Position numbers and translations under genes: made by a program. DNA of 64,000 nt, from positions 43,972 to 107,971 of the forward strand of contig NZ_AOHX01000042.1 of assembly GCF_000337735.1 (NCBI RefSeq), in the 5' to 3' direction. Numbering within the stretch: the first letter of the stretch is position 1; every line of letters starts with the position of its first letter. This DNA comes from Natronorubrum sulfidifaciens JCM 14089. Lineage in GTDB: Archaea > Halobacteriota > Halobacteria > Halobacteriales > Natrialbaceae. Shown here one piece after another: positions 1 through 9,600 of this stretch. The notes under the pieces were generated by a model. The model had not been told where the DNA came from. It saw only the letters and a list, made by a program, of their open reading frames with translations, and did no database searches.

Positions 1-771
1 GTAGTGGCCCTGCTCGAGGCGCAGTTCCTCGGGGAAGTCGTCGTCGAACGCGCCGAAGTGGTCGAGATACGCGCCGACGGCACCGCTTGCGGTCCCCGTA
101 ACTGGATCTTCGGGCACGCCGGCCCCGGGTGCGAACATCCGCCCGTGGAGCGTCGATTCTCGCTCGAGAGCGTCGAACGTAAAGAGATAGACGCCGGTCA
201 CGTCGAGCGCGTCGGTCAGTTCCTCGATCGTCTGCATCTCGGGGGCGGCACTCCCGAGATCGGAGAGATACGTGATCGGGACGACCAGAAACGACAGGCC
301 AGTCGAGGCCACCGCGAGCGGAATGTCGTCGCTCGCGCCCTCGAGGGCGGCCTGCTCGACCCCGAGCGCGTCGGCGACGCGGTCGTAGCCGATGTCGACC
401 TCGCGAACCTCAGGTCGTTCCTGTGTCATCCAGACCGTGCCGTCGTCCTCGAGGGCGATCTCGAGGTCGCCGACGTTCGTCTCGAGCGTCGTCGTGCCGG
501 GCTCGAGACCCTCGTCGTAGAGGTGGGCAAACGAGCCGATGGTCGCGTGCCCGCAGAGATCGACCTCCTGAGTCGGCGTGAAGTAGCGAATCCGCCGATC
601 AGCGCTTTCGCTCGAGCGCAAGAAGGCCGTCTCACTGACGGCCATCTCGGCGGCGATCGCTTGCATCTGTGCGTCCGAGAGGTCGTCCGCGTTCGGGACG
701 ACGCCGGCCGGGTTGCCAGTCAGGGGTTCGTCGGTGAAGGCGTCGACCTGTAAGACTCGAGTCGTCTGCAT
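1..771 (-). CDS. PhzF family isomerase-like protein (3' end missing)
   Basis: The gene runs off the left edge: 257 codons are present of the roughly 300 usual in the family. The N-terminus carries PhzF hallmarks: VDAFT at residues 9-13, TGNPAG at 18-23 and the conserved glutamate E47 in SETAF, the proposed acid/base residue of PhzF-type isomerases. A CGHAT segment and a GVPEDPVTG segment further on also fit. The fold is two diaminopimelate-epimerase-like halves. Outside phenazine operons the substrate is usually unknown, and nothing nearby suggests phenazine synthesis, so only the family is called. The ATG at 771 is chosen because a TATA-like TGATACG lies about 28 nt upstream (minus strand, near 797-803), which gives it a promoter separate from thiC. 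Confidence 0.88.
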   Translation of the reverse strand, partial: MQTTRVLQVDAFTDEPLTGNPAGVVPNADDLSDAQMQAIAAEMAVSETAFLRSSESADRRIRYFTPTQEVDLCGHATIGSFAHLYDEGLEPGTTTLETNVGDLEIALEDDGTVWMTQERPEVREVDIGYDRVADALGVEQAALEGASDDIPLAVASTGLSFLVVPITYLSDLGSAAPEMQTIEELTDALDVTGVYLFTFDALERESTLHGRMFAPGAGVPEDPVTGTASGAVGAYLDHFGAFDDDFPEELRLEQGHY

Positions 772-828
772 ACGCCATCGGTCGGCCGAGTGACGTATCA
801 ATCCTCGGTCGTCGGCTGGACGGGCGAC

Positions 829-2271
829 TCAGTCGTCTCCGGCTTCTTCGACCGACCGATCGGTCCACGTCTCATCCGACGGCAGCATGGCTGACTCGTG
901 GGTTCCGACAGGGGGACGGTTCACCTCAGCGGCTGGCGACGACTCGAGGTCGATTCCGGACTCGAGGCGGTCCATCTCACCGTCCGCACGGTCTCGGGCG
1001 TCCTGATCGATCCGCATCGAGCAGAACTCGACGCCGCACATCGAGCAGAAACGGGCGTCTTTGTAGTTGTCTTCGGGCAGCGTCTGATCGTGATACTCGC
1101 GGGCGCGGTCGGGATCGAGCGCGAGGCGGAACTGCTCGCGCCAGTCGAACGCGTAGCGGGCCGACGAGAGGGCGTCGTCCCAGTCTCGAGCGCCGGGGTG
1201 GCCGCTTCCCACGTCGCCCGCGTGGGCGGCGATCCGGTAGGCGGCGAGGCCGTCGCGGACGTCGTTCTCGTCGGGGAGACCGAGGTGTTCTTTGGGCGTG
1301 ACATAACACAACATCGCCGCGCCAGCCTGGGCTGCCATCGCGGCCCCGATGGCGCTCGTGATGTGGTCGTAGCCGGGCGCAACGTCGGTCACCAGCGGGC
1401 CGAGCACGTAGAAGGGCGCGCCGTCACAGACCTCCTGCTGGCGCTCGACGTTCTCGGCGACTTTGTTCATCGGGACGTGGCCCGGTCCTTCGACCATCAC
1501 CTGTACCCCGCGGTCCCAGGCGCGCCGGGTCAACTCGCCGAGCGTGTCGAGTTCGGCGTACTGGGCCTCGTCGCAGGCGTCGGCCAGACAGCCCGGTCGC
1601 AGGCTGTCGCCGAGGCTGAACGTGACGTCGTGGTCGGCGAATATCTCACAGATCTCGTCGTAGATCTGAAACAGCGGGTTCTGCTCGCCGTGGGTTTCCA
1701 TCCACGTCGCCATTATCGAACCGCCACGCGAGACAATCCCCGTCGTGCGACCGTCGGTCAACGGCAGGTGTTCCGCCAGAATCCCCGCGTGGATCGTCAT
1801 GTAGTCGACACCCTGCTTGGCTTGCTTCTCGATAATCTCGAGTAACAACTCAGTCGTGATTTCCTCGGGACTCCCCGCCTGCTTGACGGCCTCGTACAGC
1901 GGCACCGTTCCAATTGGCACCGGTGAGTGGTCGATGTGGGTCTCGCGGATTTCGTCGAGATCACTGCCGGTGCCGAGATCCATCACCGTATCAGCCCCGT
2001 AGTGAACCGCCGTGTGCAGTTTCTCGAGTTCCGTCTCGGGGTCGCCCGTCGTCTCGCTGTTGCCGATGTTTGCGTTGACTTTCGTCGCGAACTCCCGGCC
2101 GATTATCATCGGATCGAGTGCCTCGTGATAGGCGTTCGCTGGGATCACGGCTTGTCCGTCGGCGACCTGCTGTCGGACGAACTCCGGATCGCGGTTTTCG
2201 CGGTCGGCGACGTGTGCCATTGCCTCGGTGATCGTTCCCTCACGGGCGGCTTCGAGCTGGGTTTGCACCAT
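829..2271 (-). CDS. thiC: Phosphomethylpyrimidine synthase ThiC
   Basis: 480 aa. ThiC is a radical-SAM enzyme that rearranges 5-aminoimidazole ribotide into hydroxymethylpyrimidine phosphate, the pyrimidine half of thiamine. Visible family segments are KVNANIGNS near residue 65, MDLGTG near 97, VSRGGS near 183, [10 protein letters not shown] near 258, and near residue 415 the cysteine motif CxxCxxxxC ([10 protein letters not shown]) that binds the catalytic 4Fe-4S cluster. The length suits the shorter archaeal form. The ATG at 2271 begins 2 nt from a perfect 15-bp palindrome, and a TATA box lies about 28 nt upstream, so the mRNA is probably leaderless and repressible at the operator. No other thiamine gene is visible in the window. 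Confidence 0.97.
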   Translation of the reverse strand: MVQTQLEAAREGTITEAMAHVADRENRDPEFVRQQVADGQAVIPANAYHEALDPMIIGREFATKVNANIGNSETTGDPETELEKLHTAVHYGADTVMDLGTGSDLDEIRETHIDHSPVPIGTVPLYEAVKQAGSPEEITTELLLEIIEKQAKQGVDYMTIHAGILAEHLPLTDGRTTGIVSRGGSIMATWMETHGEQNPLFQIYDEICEIFADHDVTFSLGDSLRPGCLADACDEAQYAELDTLGELTRRAWDRGVQVMVEGPGHVPMNKVAENVERQQEVCDGAPFYVLGPLVTDVAPGYDHITSAIGAAMAAQAGAAMLCYVTPKEHLGLPDENDVRDGLAAYRIAAHAGDVGSGHPGARDWDDALSSARYAFDWREQFRLALDPDRAREYHDQTLPEDNYKDARFCSMCGVEFCSMRIDQDARDRADGEMDRLESGIDLESSPAAEVNRPPVGTHESAMLPSDETWTDRSVEEAGDD

Positions 2272-2272
2272 T

Positions 2273-2287
2273 TACAACTAGGTTGTA
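2273..2287. promoter_or_regulatory. Palindromic operator at the thiC start
   Basis: On the minus strand TACAACCTAGTTGTA is a perfect inverted repeat (TACAAC, 3-nt centre, GTTGTA) lying 2 to 16 nt before the thiC ATG. It sits between the TATA box (minus-strand TATATAA, 2296-2302) and the start codon, so a bound protein would cover the transcription start. Archaeal thiamine genes are controlled by ThiR (an HTH domain fused to ThiN); that this is a ThiR site is inference. The centre contains CTAG, a word that is rare in the window. Confidence 0.65.
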
Positions 2288-2422
2288 TTACTAAGTTATA
2301 TAGCACTTGTGCTACTCGCTTCGAGGAGCGATACGAGCGTCTCGAGACACGGTGGTCGGTCCCCGGGATCGGTTTCAGCCCACTTATGAGGGTCGCGTCC
2401 CCTCACTCGAGTAGATAGCACC

Positions 2423-3121
2423 ATGTCCGATCTACCGGACGACTTCGACTGTACGATCACCAACTGGGAGTATATTTACGGCCTGTGTCGCGACGTCGGC
2501 GACGAGGTTCGCGACGACGCGTTCGAACCCGACGTCGTCGTCGCGCTCGCCCGCGGAGGCTGGTTTGCGGGCCGTTGTCTGTGTGACTTTCTCGGACTCG
2601 ACGATCTGACGAGTCTGAAGATGGAACACTACGTCGGGGCCGCAGAGAAAAGCGACGAGCCGACCGTTCGCTACCCCATGCCGGAAGGTAGCGTCGCAGG
2701 GAAAGACGTCCTCATCATCGACGACATCGCCGACACCGGCGGCTCGATCGAGCGCGCCCACGAGTACGTCACCGACCGTGACGCCGGCGAGGTTCGGACC
2801 GCAACCCTCCAACTGCTCGGCACCAGCGAGTACGAGCCCGACTACGTCGGCGAGCATCTCGAGGAGTGGACGTGGGTCGTCTACCCGTGGAACTTCATCG
2901 AGGATATGATCGATCTCATCTCGAGTGTGATGGCACAAGCCGATCAGGAGTCGTTCACCCGGACGGAGATCCGCCACTATCTCGCCGCGTTCCACGGCGT
3001 CGATCGCATCGAAATGGAGATCGCCCAGCCCGATCGGATTCCCGAAGTGCTCTCCGAGATGGAGCGACGAGACGTGCTCGAGTCGGCCGGCCCCGGCGAG
3101 TGGAAACTGGCTGACGACTAA
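2423..3121 (+). CDS. Type I phosphoribosyltransferase with C-terminal extension
   Basis: 232 aa. The PRPP-binding signature VLIIDDIADTGGS lies at about residues 93-105, preceded by VVALARGGW at 37-45, which matches the PRT-I phosphate loop. The first 150 residues therefore form a phosphoribosyltransferase domain; haloarchaeal homologues are often labelled purine (xanthine or hypoxanthine) phosphoribosyltransferases, but base specificity cannot be read here. The last 70 residues look like a small helical, possibly winged-helix extension (TEIRHYLAAFHGVDR then PEVLSEMERRDVLES). The gene converges on the MATE gene with 13 bp between stop codons and shares no operon with thiC, which is divergent. 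Confidence 0.85.
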   Translation: MSDLPDDFDCTITNWEYIYGLCRDVGDEVRDDAFEPDVVVALARGGWFAGRCLCDFLGLDDLTSLKMEHYVGAAEKSDEPTVRYPMPEGSVAGKDVLIIDDIADTGGSIERAHEYVTDRDAGEVRTATLQLLGTSEYEPDYVGEHLEEWTWVVYPWNFIEDMIDLISSVMAQADQESFTRTEIRHYLAAFHGVDRIEMEIAQPDRIPEVLSEMERRDVLESAGPGEWKLADD

Positions 3122-3134
3122 CTCGGTTTCGCCG

Positions 3135-4583
3135 TTACTCTGTGACGGAGTCCGTCTCGGTCGGCGCTGCCTGTTCCGGCCCCGAACCATCGTCGTCGAC
3201 CAGCGACTTCTTCCATGTCCCACGGGTAAACCACACGACAGCAGCGAGTGCACCGACGATGTCGCCGACGACGACGCCGGTCCAGATACCCGTGGTGCCC
3301 CAGCCGGCGACGAAGATCAGATAGTAAGTGACCGGAACGCGGACGATCCACAGCCCCAGCACGGAAAAGACGAGCGCCGTCTTCGTGTTCCCGGCACCCC
3401 GAAACGCCCCCAGCATGACTTGCATGATACCCATGAAGACGAACGCGACCGCGGCGAACTGGAGATACGTGACGCCGTACGCGAGGGTTTCGGCTCGTCC
3501 GGCTGTCTCGGCCGTGAGGAACACCGCAACGAACGGCTCGGGAAAGAGGATGGCGAGCGCACCGGCGACGGCCATGATCCCGCCGATCACACCCGAGGCA
3601 AGCCACGTCGCCTTCGCTGCCCGATCGGCCCGCCCAGCGCCGAGATTCTGGCCGACGATCGAATCCGTCGCCTGCCCCATCCCCATCGCGGGTAGGAATG
3701 CAAGCGAGATCAGCCGGTTACCCAGCCCGTAGGCCGCGACGACCGCCGGCGGGAAGGTGACGACGATCGCCGTCATCGCAACCATCGCCAGCGCCGTCAT
3801 CGACTGCTCGAGCGCCGTCGGCACGCCGAGTCTGGTGATCTCGGTCACGTACTCGAGGCGCGGGCGAAAGTGGGCAATCTCCATGGTGGGGCCGGTCGTC
3901 GTGTAGTACAGCAGATAGAAGCCGATCACCGTGGCGAGCCCTCTCGAGACGACGGTCGCGACGGCAGCGCCTTCGATCTCGAGTCGGGGAAACGGTCCGA
4001 CACCGAAGATGAGCAGCGGGTCGAGTGCGAGGTTGACGACGACACTGATGACCATCACCCGCATTGGGGCACGGGTGTTGCCGTAGCCGCGCATGAGTGC
4101 CGCGAAGATGAAAAACCCAAAAACGAACGGAACGCCGAGGAAAAAGATCCGTAGATAATCCCCAGCAAGCGGGAGGATTGCGGCCTGCGTGTCGCTATCG
4201 GCGGGGAGTGCGGCGAGCATCGGGTCCGTCGCGACGTAGCCCACGATTCCGAGCACGATCGCGAGCAACGAGATAAACGAGATCGTCTGACCGGCGATCA
4301 ACCCGCCCTTGCCGCTTTCGGCACCCGTATGCTGGGCGATCAGGATCGCCCCTGCGGTGGTGAAGCCGGCCCCGACCGCGATCACCAGAAACAGCAGTGG
4401 AAAGGCGAGGCTCACCGCGCCGACGGCGTCTGGTGAGAGTGCGCCCAGCCAGAACGTATCACCGACGTTGTAGGCGACCTGTAACAGTTGGATGACCACG
4501 AGTGGCCAGGCCAACTGGAACATCGGTCGGACGAGGCTCCCTTCCGTGAGGTTGCTCTCGTCCGACACCTCGCCGGAGGACAT
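3135..4583 (-). CDS. MATE family multidrug efflux transporter
   Basis: 482 aa, very hydrophobic, with about 12 predicted membrane segments as expected for MATE exporters, which expel cationic drugs or metabolites in exchange for Na+ or H+. The opening (LVRPMFQLAWPLVVIQLLQVAYNVGDTFW is the region at about residues 17-45) and the halfway repeat (LGVPTALEQSMTALAMV, near 260) show the two-fold internal symmetry of the family. GMGQATDSIVGQNLGAG near residue 305 is the typical second-half loop. A short acidic tail follows the last helix. It is monocistronic. The substrate cannot be inferred. Confidence 0.93.
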   Translation of the reverse strand: MSSGEVSDESNLTEGSLVRPMFQLAWPLVVIQLLQVAYNVGDTFWLGALSPDAVGAVSLAFPLLFLVIAVGAGFTTAGAILIAQHTGAESGKGGLIAGQTISFISLLAIVLGIVGYVATDPMLAALPADSDTQAAILPLAGDYLRIFFLGVPFVFGFFIFAALMRGYGNTRAPMRVMVISVVVNLALDPLLIFGVGPFPRLEIEGAAVATVVSRGLATVIGFYLLYYTTTGPTMEIAHFRPRLEYVTEITRLGVPTALEQSMTALAMVAMTAIVVTFPPAVVAAYGLGNRLISLAFLPAMGMGQATDSIVGQNLGAGRADRAAKATWLASGVIGGIMAVAGALAILFPEPFVAVFLTAETAGRAETLAYGVTYLQFAAVAFVFMGIMQVMLGAFRGAGNTKTALVFSVLGLWIVRVPVTYYLIFVAGWGTTGIWTGVVVGDIVGALAAVVWFTRGTWKKSLVDDDGSGPEQAAPTETDSVTE

Positions 4584-4652
4584 ACTTCAACACAGTTGCT
4601 CGTCGTACTTCATGGCTCGTGAGATGTGATAGCTGTGGTCAGTATCCATGTA

Positions 4653-4728
4653 TTATCGTAACAACTGAACCGATGTACACACAGCTATCGTGCGAGTTGA
4701 TGTGCAGTGACTTACAGTGGCTACTCTA
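4653..4728 (+). repeat. Small inverted-repeat element, family 1, copy A
   Basis: A 76-bp copy whose ends (TTATCGTAACAACTGAA at left, cagtggctactcta at right) are near-inverted repeats of one another, consensus TATAGTARCMACTGAA. It matches 5594-5676 in the same orientation and 60194-60277 in reverse. The rest of the 384-bp gap 4584-4967 holds no gene that I can see apart from the promoter of the next gene at its right end. Copies A and B bracket the winged-helix gene 4968-5579. Confidence 0.75.
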
Positions 4729-4967
4729 TCTGTCGCCACGCTCAGATCCAATCGACACGCCCTCGAGCGACCGATCGTTCGGGCGGCCGCCGTCCAACCG
4801 TCGACCATCCCATTTCCTTGGCCGACATTCAGTCTGACGAAAGCGTACCGATTCGACATATTTCTGCCGAGAATAGACTATTCTTCTGAAATGGAATAAA
4901 AGCACAAAGGAATCTCTGCATATGGAAAGGTTTACATCATTATGAAAACCTGCTCCGAGTAACGCGT

Positions 4968-5579
4968 ATGAGTCCCCAGTCATCCCTCCCTTCTCGTCAT
5001 TCGGACGATCCCTCCAGCGGCTCCGCTTCGGAGGGACCACACGAACTCTCTCAGGACGAAATCTTTCATCTTTTACAGACCAATCGCCGGCGAGATACCA
5101 TCCGTTATCTGCTCGAGTTGGACGATGAGTCCGTCAGAATGCGCGACATCGCAGAGCACGTCGCCGCGCTTGAACACGAGACGACGGTTCGGGAGTTGAC
5201 ATCCGCTCAGCGCCAGCGCGTGTACATCCCGTTGTATCAGTCACATCTGCCGAAACTCGATAAGAAAGGCGTCATCGAGTACAACAAATCGCGTGGTATC
5301 GTCCGATCCACCGACCGACTGGAGATTTTCCGGCCACATCTCGAGCCGTACGACGATGCTGCGTCGGCGGACGCCGATCGCTCGATCGCCGTTCATTTCG
5401 TCAACGATTACTACGCGACGGCAATCGCGGCGAGTACGAGCTTGCTGGTCGCCTCGATGCTGGGTCTGCTTGCACTCCCCGGCGTGATGCTCGGCACGAT
5501 CATCACCATTCTCTTCGTCCTTGCGACGATCGGAACGAGCTACGGCTACTCGTTTCCATGGGCTCGAACGACGGAGTAG
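4968..5579 (+). CDS. DUF7344-type winged-helix protein with C-terminal membrane anchor
   Basis: 203 aa. Residues 25-120 follow the haloarchaeal DUF7344 winged-helix pattern: EIFHLLQTNRRRDTIRYLLE, then MRDIAEHVAALE, and the recognition region RVYIPLYQSHLPKLDKKGVIEY. Two hydrophobic stretches at about 145-170 and 172-192 look like membrane helices, so this is probably a membrane-tethered DNA-binding or signalling protein; target unknown. The start fits a leaderless mRNA, with TTATGA 25 nt upstream inside the imperfect inverted repeat GGTTT...AAAACC (4929-4950), a possible autoregulatory site. The gene stands alone between two copies of a small inverted-repeat element. Confidence 0.82.
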   Translation: MSPQSSLPSRHSDDPSSGSASEGPHELSQDEIFHLLQTNRRRDTIRYLLELDDESVRMRDIAEHVAALEHETTVRELTSAQRQRVYIPLYQSHLPKLDKKGVIEYNKSRGIVRSTDRLEIFRPHLEPYDDAASADADRSIAVHFVNDYYATAIAASTSLLVASMLGLLALPGVMLGTIITILFVLATIGTSYGYSFPWARTTE

Positions 5580-5593
5580 CTCGTCGGCTGCGT

Positions 5594-5676
5594 TATAGTA
5601 ACAACTGAAACGATTTACACACTGACCGCACAGCCGTCGTGCAGTCAGGTGTGCAGTGACTTCAGTGGCTACTATA
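5594..5676 (+). repeat. Small inverted-repeat element, family 1, copy B
   Basis: 83 bp with the clearest ends in the family: TATAGTAACAACTGAA at the left and TTCAGTGGCTACTATA at the right, matching at 14 of 16 positions as inverted repeats. The interior also pairs (CACACTGACCGCAC with GTGCAGTCAGGTGTG), so the whole unit can fold into one long hairpin. It starts 15 bp after the stop of the winged-helix gene and ends 26 bp before the scpA stop. No coding capacity. Confidence 0.82.
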
Positions 5677-5702
5677 GCGTCTCGGTTTCGTCGAGTCGGC
5701 GA

Positions 5703-6650
5703 TCAATCAGCGATCGCTTCGCTCGAGTCCGTCTCGACTGTCGCGTCTTGCACCCAGAGATCACCGAACAGTTCGTCCTGCTCGAGGCGGATTCGACCCC
5801 GGTGGGAGAGAAACAGCAACGCCAGATACGTCATCACGCGTGAGCCACCAACGGCTTCGATTTCAGCGAACAACACTTCATCGCGGCCCTGCTCGTACTG
5901 GCTTGCAAGCGCATCCTCGACGGTGTCGATGACCGTCTCGATATCCTCCTCGTGGGTCGTGTGCGTGACATCGTCGCTGGTCGGCTCGTCGTCGACCCGG
6001 AAGTCGTCGTCCGAGTGGTAGTTCAGCTCCTGCATCCCGCGGTCGTACCCGCGTGGCGAGTCGCTCGTGTCGTAACTCCGGGACTCTTTCCATCGCGTAT
6101 CGCGTTCGGCGCTGCGGAGCTCCCGAACCAGTTCGTCGAGCGTCTCCGGCTTCCCGCGAGCGTGTTTGCGCTCGAGGCGACGTTCCATCTCCGCCTCGAG
6201 GCTCTCGATGGGATCGAAGCCGGGTGCCGGCCCGCCGCCGTCACCCCCGTCCACTGGCCCCTCGTCGGCAAAGGGGGCTTCCCACGGCGGCAGCTCCTCT
6301 TCGTCGGGCTCGTCCGGCGTGAACAGCTCGTCGCTTTTCATCCGCAGGAGGACGCTCGCGTAGAACAGCGCCCGGCCGGAGGTCCGCAGGTCGGCGTCGT
6401 CGAGCGCCTCGAGGAACTTGTCGGTCACGGCGACGATGTCGATATCCCACGGATCGATCTCGCCGTCTTCGGCGAGTTGGACCAGCAGTTCGACGGGTTC
6501 GACATCGTCGCCCCCCGCTTCGTTGTCGCCACTGTCGCCGTCGTGTTCGTCGCCTTCTGAAAACTCGAGAACTGTCGACTCGTCGGCTCCCGGTCGCTCG
6601 CGCTCGTCGTGGCCGGCGATCTGCAGTGGGATGTCGTCGTCCTCAGTCAC
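5703..6650 (-). CDS. scpA: Segregation and condensation protein A (ScpA)
   Basis: 315 aa. ScpA is the kleisin that bridges SMC heads. The typical segment EPVELLVQLAEDGEIDPWDIDIVAVTDKFLEAL (near residues 48-80) is the N-terminal SMC-neck-binding helix pair, followed by SGRALFYASVLLRMKSDEL. The C-terminal winged helix (ALLFLSHRGRIRLEQDELFGDLWV) is at about 275-300. The middle has a Gly/Pro/Asp-rich linker. The start is the GTG at 6650, which overlaps the smc stop by 8 nt (GTGACTGA); starting further upstream would extend the overlap without adding conserved sequence. The overlap implies translational coupling and a fixed SMC:ScpA ratio. No ScpB gene is seen nearby. Confidence 0.93.
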   Translation of the reverse strand: MTEDDDIPLQIAGHDERERPGADESTVLEFSEGDEHDGDSGDNEAGGDDVEPVELLVQLAEDGEIDPWDIDIVAVTDKFLEALDDADLRTSGRALFYASVLLRMKSDELFTPDEPDEEELPPWEAPFADEGPVDGGDGGGPAPGFDPIESLEAEMERRLERKHARGKPETLDELVRELRSAERDTRWKESRSYDTSDSPRGYDRGMQELNYHSDDDFRVDDEPTSDDVTHTTHEEDIETVIDTVEDALASQYEQGRDEVLFAEIEAVGGSRVMTYLALLFLSHRGRIRLEQDELFGDLWVQDATVETDSSEAIAD

Positions 6651-9600
6651 TTGCTGGCACCTCCTCGCCATCGCCGTCGCTGCTGAGATCGATCCCGGTC
6701 ACCGCGCTCACGTTGTCCTGTTGCATTGTGACCCCGATCGCCCGTTCGGAGCGGTCGAGCATGGCCGAGCGATGCGAGACGACGACGAACTGCGCCTTCT
6801 CGGAGAGTTCGTCGACCATCTGGCCGATCCGTTCGGCGTTGACGGCGTCGAGGAAGGCGTCGACCTCGTCCAGTGCGTAGAACGGGGCCGGGTTGTGGCG
6901 CTGGATCGCGAAGATGAAGGCCAGCGCCGTCAGTGACTTCTCGCCGCCGGACATCGCATCGAGTCGCTGGATCGGCTTGTCGCCGGGTTGGGCTTTCATC
7001 GTCAGCCCGCCGTCGAACGGATCGGCCTCGTTCTCCAGATGGAGCGTCCCGGTCCCCTCCGAGAGCTTCTCGAAGATCTCCGTGAACTGCTCGGCGATCT
7101 CGTCGTAGGAGTCCATGAACGTCTGTTTTTTCAGCGTCTCGTACTGCTCGATTCGGTCGCGAATCCCCTCGCCCTCCTCGACCAGCGTCGCCTTCGCGTC
7201 CTCGAGGTCCTCGAGATCGTCTCGCACATCGTCGTACTCGTCGATCGCGAGCATGTTCACCGGCTCCATCGCCTCCATATCCGCTTGCAACACCTCGATC
7301 ATCTCGAGGACCGTCTCGTGATCGGGCACGTCCTCGGGATCGTAGTCGCCGACCTCGGCCTCGAGGCTCTCGATCTCCCACTCGAGGTCGCGCAGCCGGC
7401 TGCGTGCGTCCTCGAGTTTGCTCTCGACGGCGTTGACCCGATCCTGTTGCTGGTCGCGTTCGGTTCGGGCCGTGGAGAGTTCCTCTTTGAGGTCGCTGCG
7501 CTCGGCTTTGAGTTCGGTGAGTTCGTCCTCGAGTTCCGCGACGGCCTCCCGTTTGTCCTCGAGGCTCTCGCGTTTCTCAGCGATCGCGGCCTCGCAGTCC
7601 TCGATCCGGGCTTCCTGTTCGGCTTTCCGGTTTTGGGCCGTCTCGATGTCGTCGTGGAGGTCCTCGATCGCGTCCTCGGCGTACTCCTTTTCCAAGCTCA
7701 GTTCGTTGAGTGTGCTGTCGAGATCCGCGATGCGATCCTCGCGGTCGTCGATCTCGTCCTCGATCTCCTCGATCTCGGCGGTGAGTTCGGGAATCTTCGA
7801 GTCGGCGAGTTCGGTCTCGAGGTCGTCGATCTCGGCTTCGATCTCCTCGACTTCGGCCGTCTTCGTCTCGATCTCGCGGGAGAGTTCGGTCATCCGCTCG
7901 TCGACGGACCCCCGCTCGGTCTCGAGGTCGTCGAGGTCGTCTCGGAGTTCGTCGATCTCGGCTTCGATCGACTCGCGTTCGTCCGCGAGGCTCTCGAGTT
8001 CGGTTTCGATCGAGCGCACCTCGTCGGCCGCATCGGTCTTGCGGTCGCGGGCGTCGTCGAGGCGTTCTTCGACGCCACGAAGCTCCTCGCGAAGGGAGTC
8101 GCGCTGGTCTTGCAACTCGGTGATCTGTTTCGCGACGCGCTCGAGTTGGCCCTCGCCGCCGCCGGTAAAGGAGTACCGCGAGCCGCCGCCAGAGCCGCCG
8201 GTCATCGCGCCGCTTTTCTCGACCAAGTCGCCGTCGAGCGTGACCATTCGGTAGTCGCCCATGTACGAACGAGCGGTCTCTAAGTCTTCGACGACCAGCG
8301 TGTCGCCGAGGACGTACGAGAAGACGTCGGCGTACTGCCCGTCGAAGTCGACGAGGTTGTACGCGAAGTCGACCACGCCGGGATCGCTCGGCGCGTTGGG
8401 CAGCCGGCGCTTGTGCATGTCCGTCATCGGGAGGAACGTCGCCCGGCCTGCGTTGCGCGATTTGAGGTGGTCGATACACTGCTGGCCGACGACGTCGTCG
8501 TCGACGACCACGTTCGCGAGTCGCCCGCCTGCGGCCGTCTCACAGGCGACGGCGTACTCGCCGGGGACGGTCCCAAGCTGGGCGACCGCGCCGCGGACGC
8601 CGTTGATCCCTGCGTTCAGAATCGTCGTCACCGCACGGCCGAACGAGGAGTCGCCGCTTTTGCCCGCGTTGGCCTCGAGTTCGGCGTACTCCTGTTGTTT
8701 CGCCTGAATCGTATCGTCGACGTCGTCGAGATCCGACTGGAGCCGGCGCTTTTCACGTTTGAGGTCGTCGACGACGCCCGCGATGTTCTCGCGGTTTTTC
8801 TCGGCCTTCTCGAGTTCGCGCTCGAGGTCGGCCCGTCTGTTTTCGATCTCGGGGAGGTCCTCACGGCGTTGTTCGATCGTCGCCTCCTTTTCGCTGATCT
8901 CGTTCGAGCGCCGCCGGGCTTCGTCTAACAGGCGGTCCTGTTCGCGCTGGAGGTCGTTTTTCTCGGTTTTGACCGCCTCCAGCTCGTCTTTTCGCTCGGC
9001 GAGGTCGGCTTTCAGCTCGTCGAACTCGGTGTCGACGGCGTCGATCTCTGCTTCGAGTGACTCGCGTTCGGCCTCGCGGTCCTGAATCTCGCTTTTGACC
9101 TGTGCTTTCTCGAGTTTGTGCTCGCGGATCTCGCCGGCGAGGTCTTCGATCCGTTCCTGTTTGCGATCGATTTTGACGAAGGCCTCGCGGCGCTTCGATT
9201 CGGCGTCTTCGATCGCGTCCTCGCTGGTCTCGATTTTGTCCTCGAGCCGTGAGATGTCGCCTTTGATCTCCTCGATCTCGCTTTTGATCCGGAGCTGTTC
9301 GTCCTCACCTTTGCGCTCGATTTCGGCGTTCAGATCTTCGAGGTCTTCTTGCAAGCGGACGACTTTCCCCTGTCGTTCGTCGAGTTCACGCTGGAGGTCG
9401 GTCAGTTCCTCCTCGAGGTCTTCGACACGCGTCTCGGCGCTCGCGAGTTCGTCGCGTTTCTCCTCGAGTTCGCTGGCCTTCTTGTAGCCCTCGTACTCCT
9501 CCTTTTCATGCCGCAGCCGTTGGTATCGAAGGGCTTCCTGGCGTTCGTCCTCGAGTTGGGTGAGTCGGTCGCGTTTCTCCTCGATACGGAGTTCGGCCTC

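Noticed and set aside
6988..8283. Long open frame on the plus strand opposite smc
   Set aside because: The frame arises from Glu/Asp/Leu-rich coiled-coil codons read backward in high-GC DNA; the smc reading is complete and conserved.
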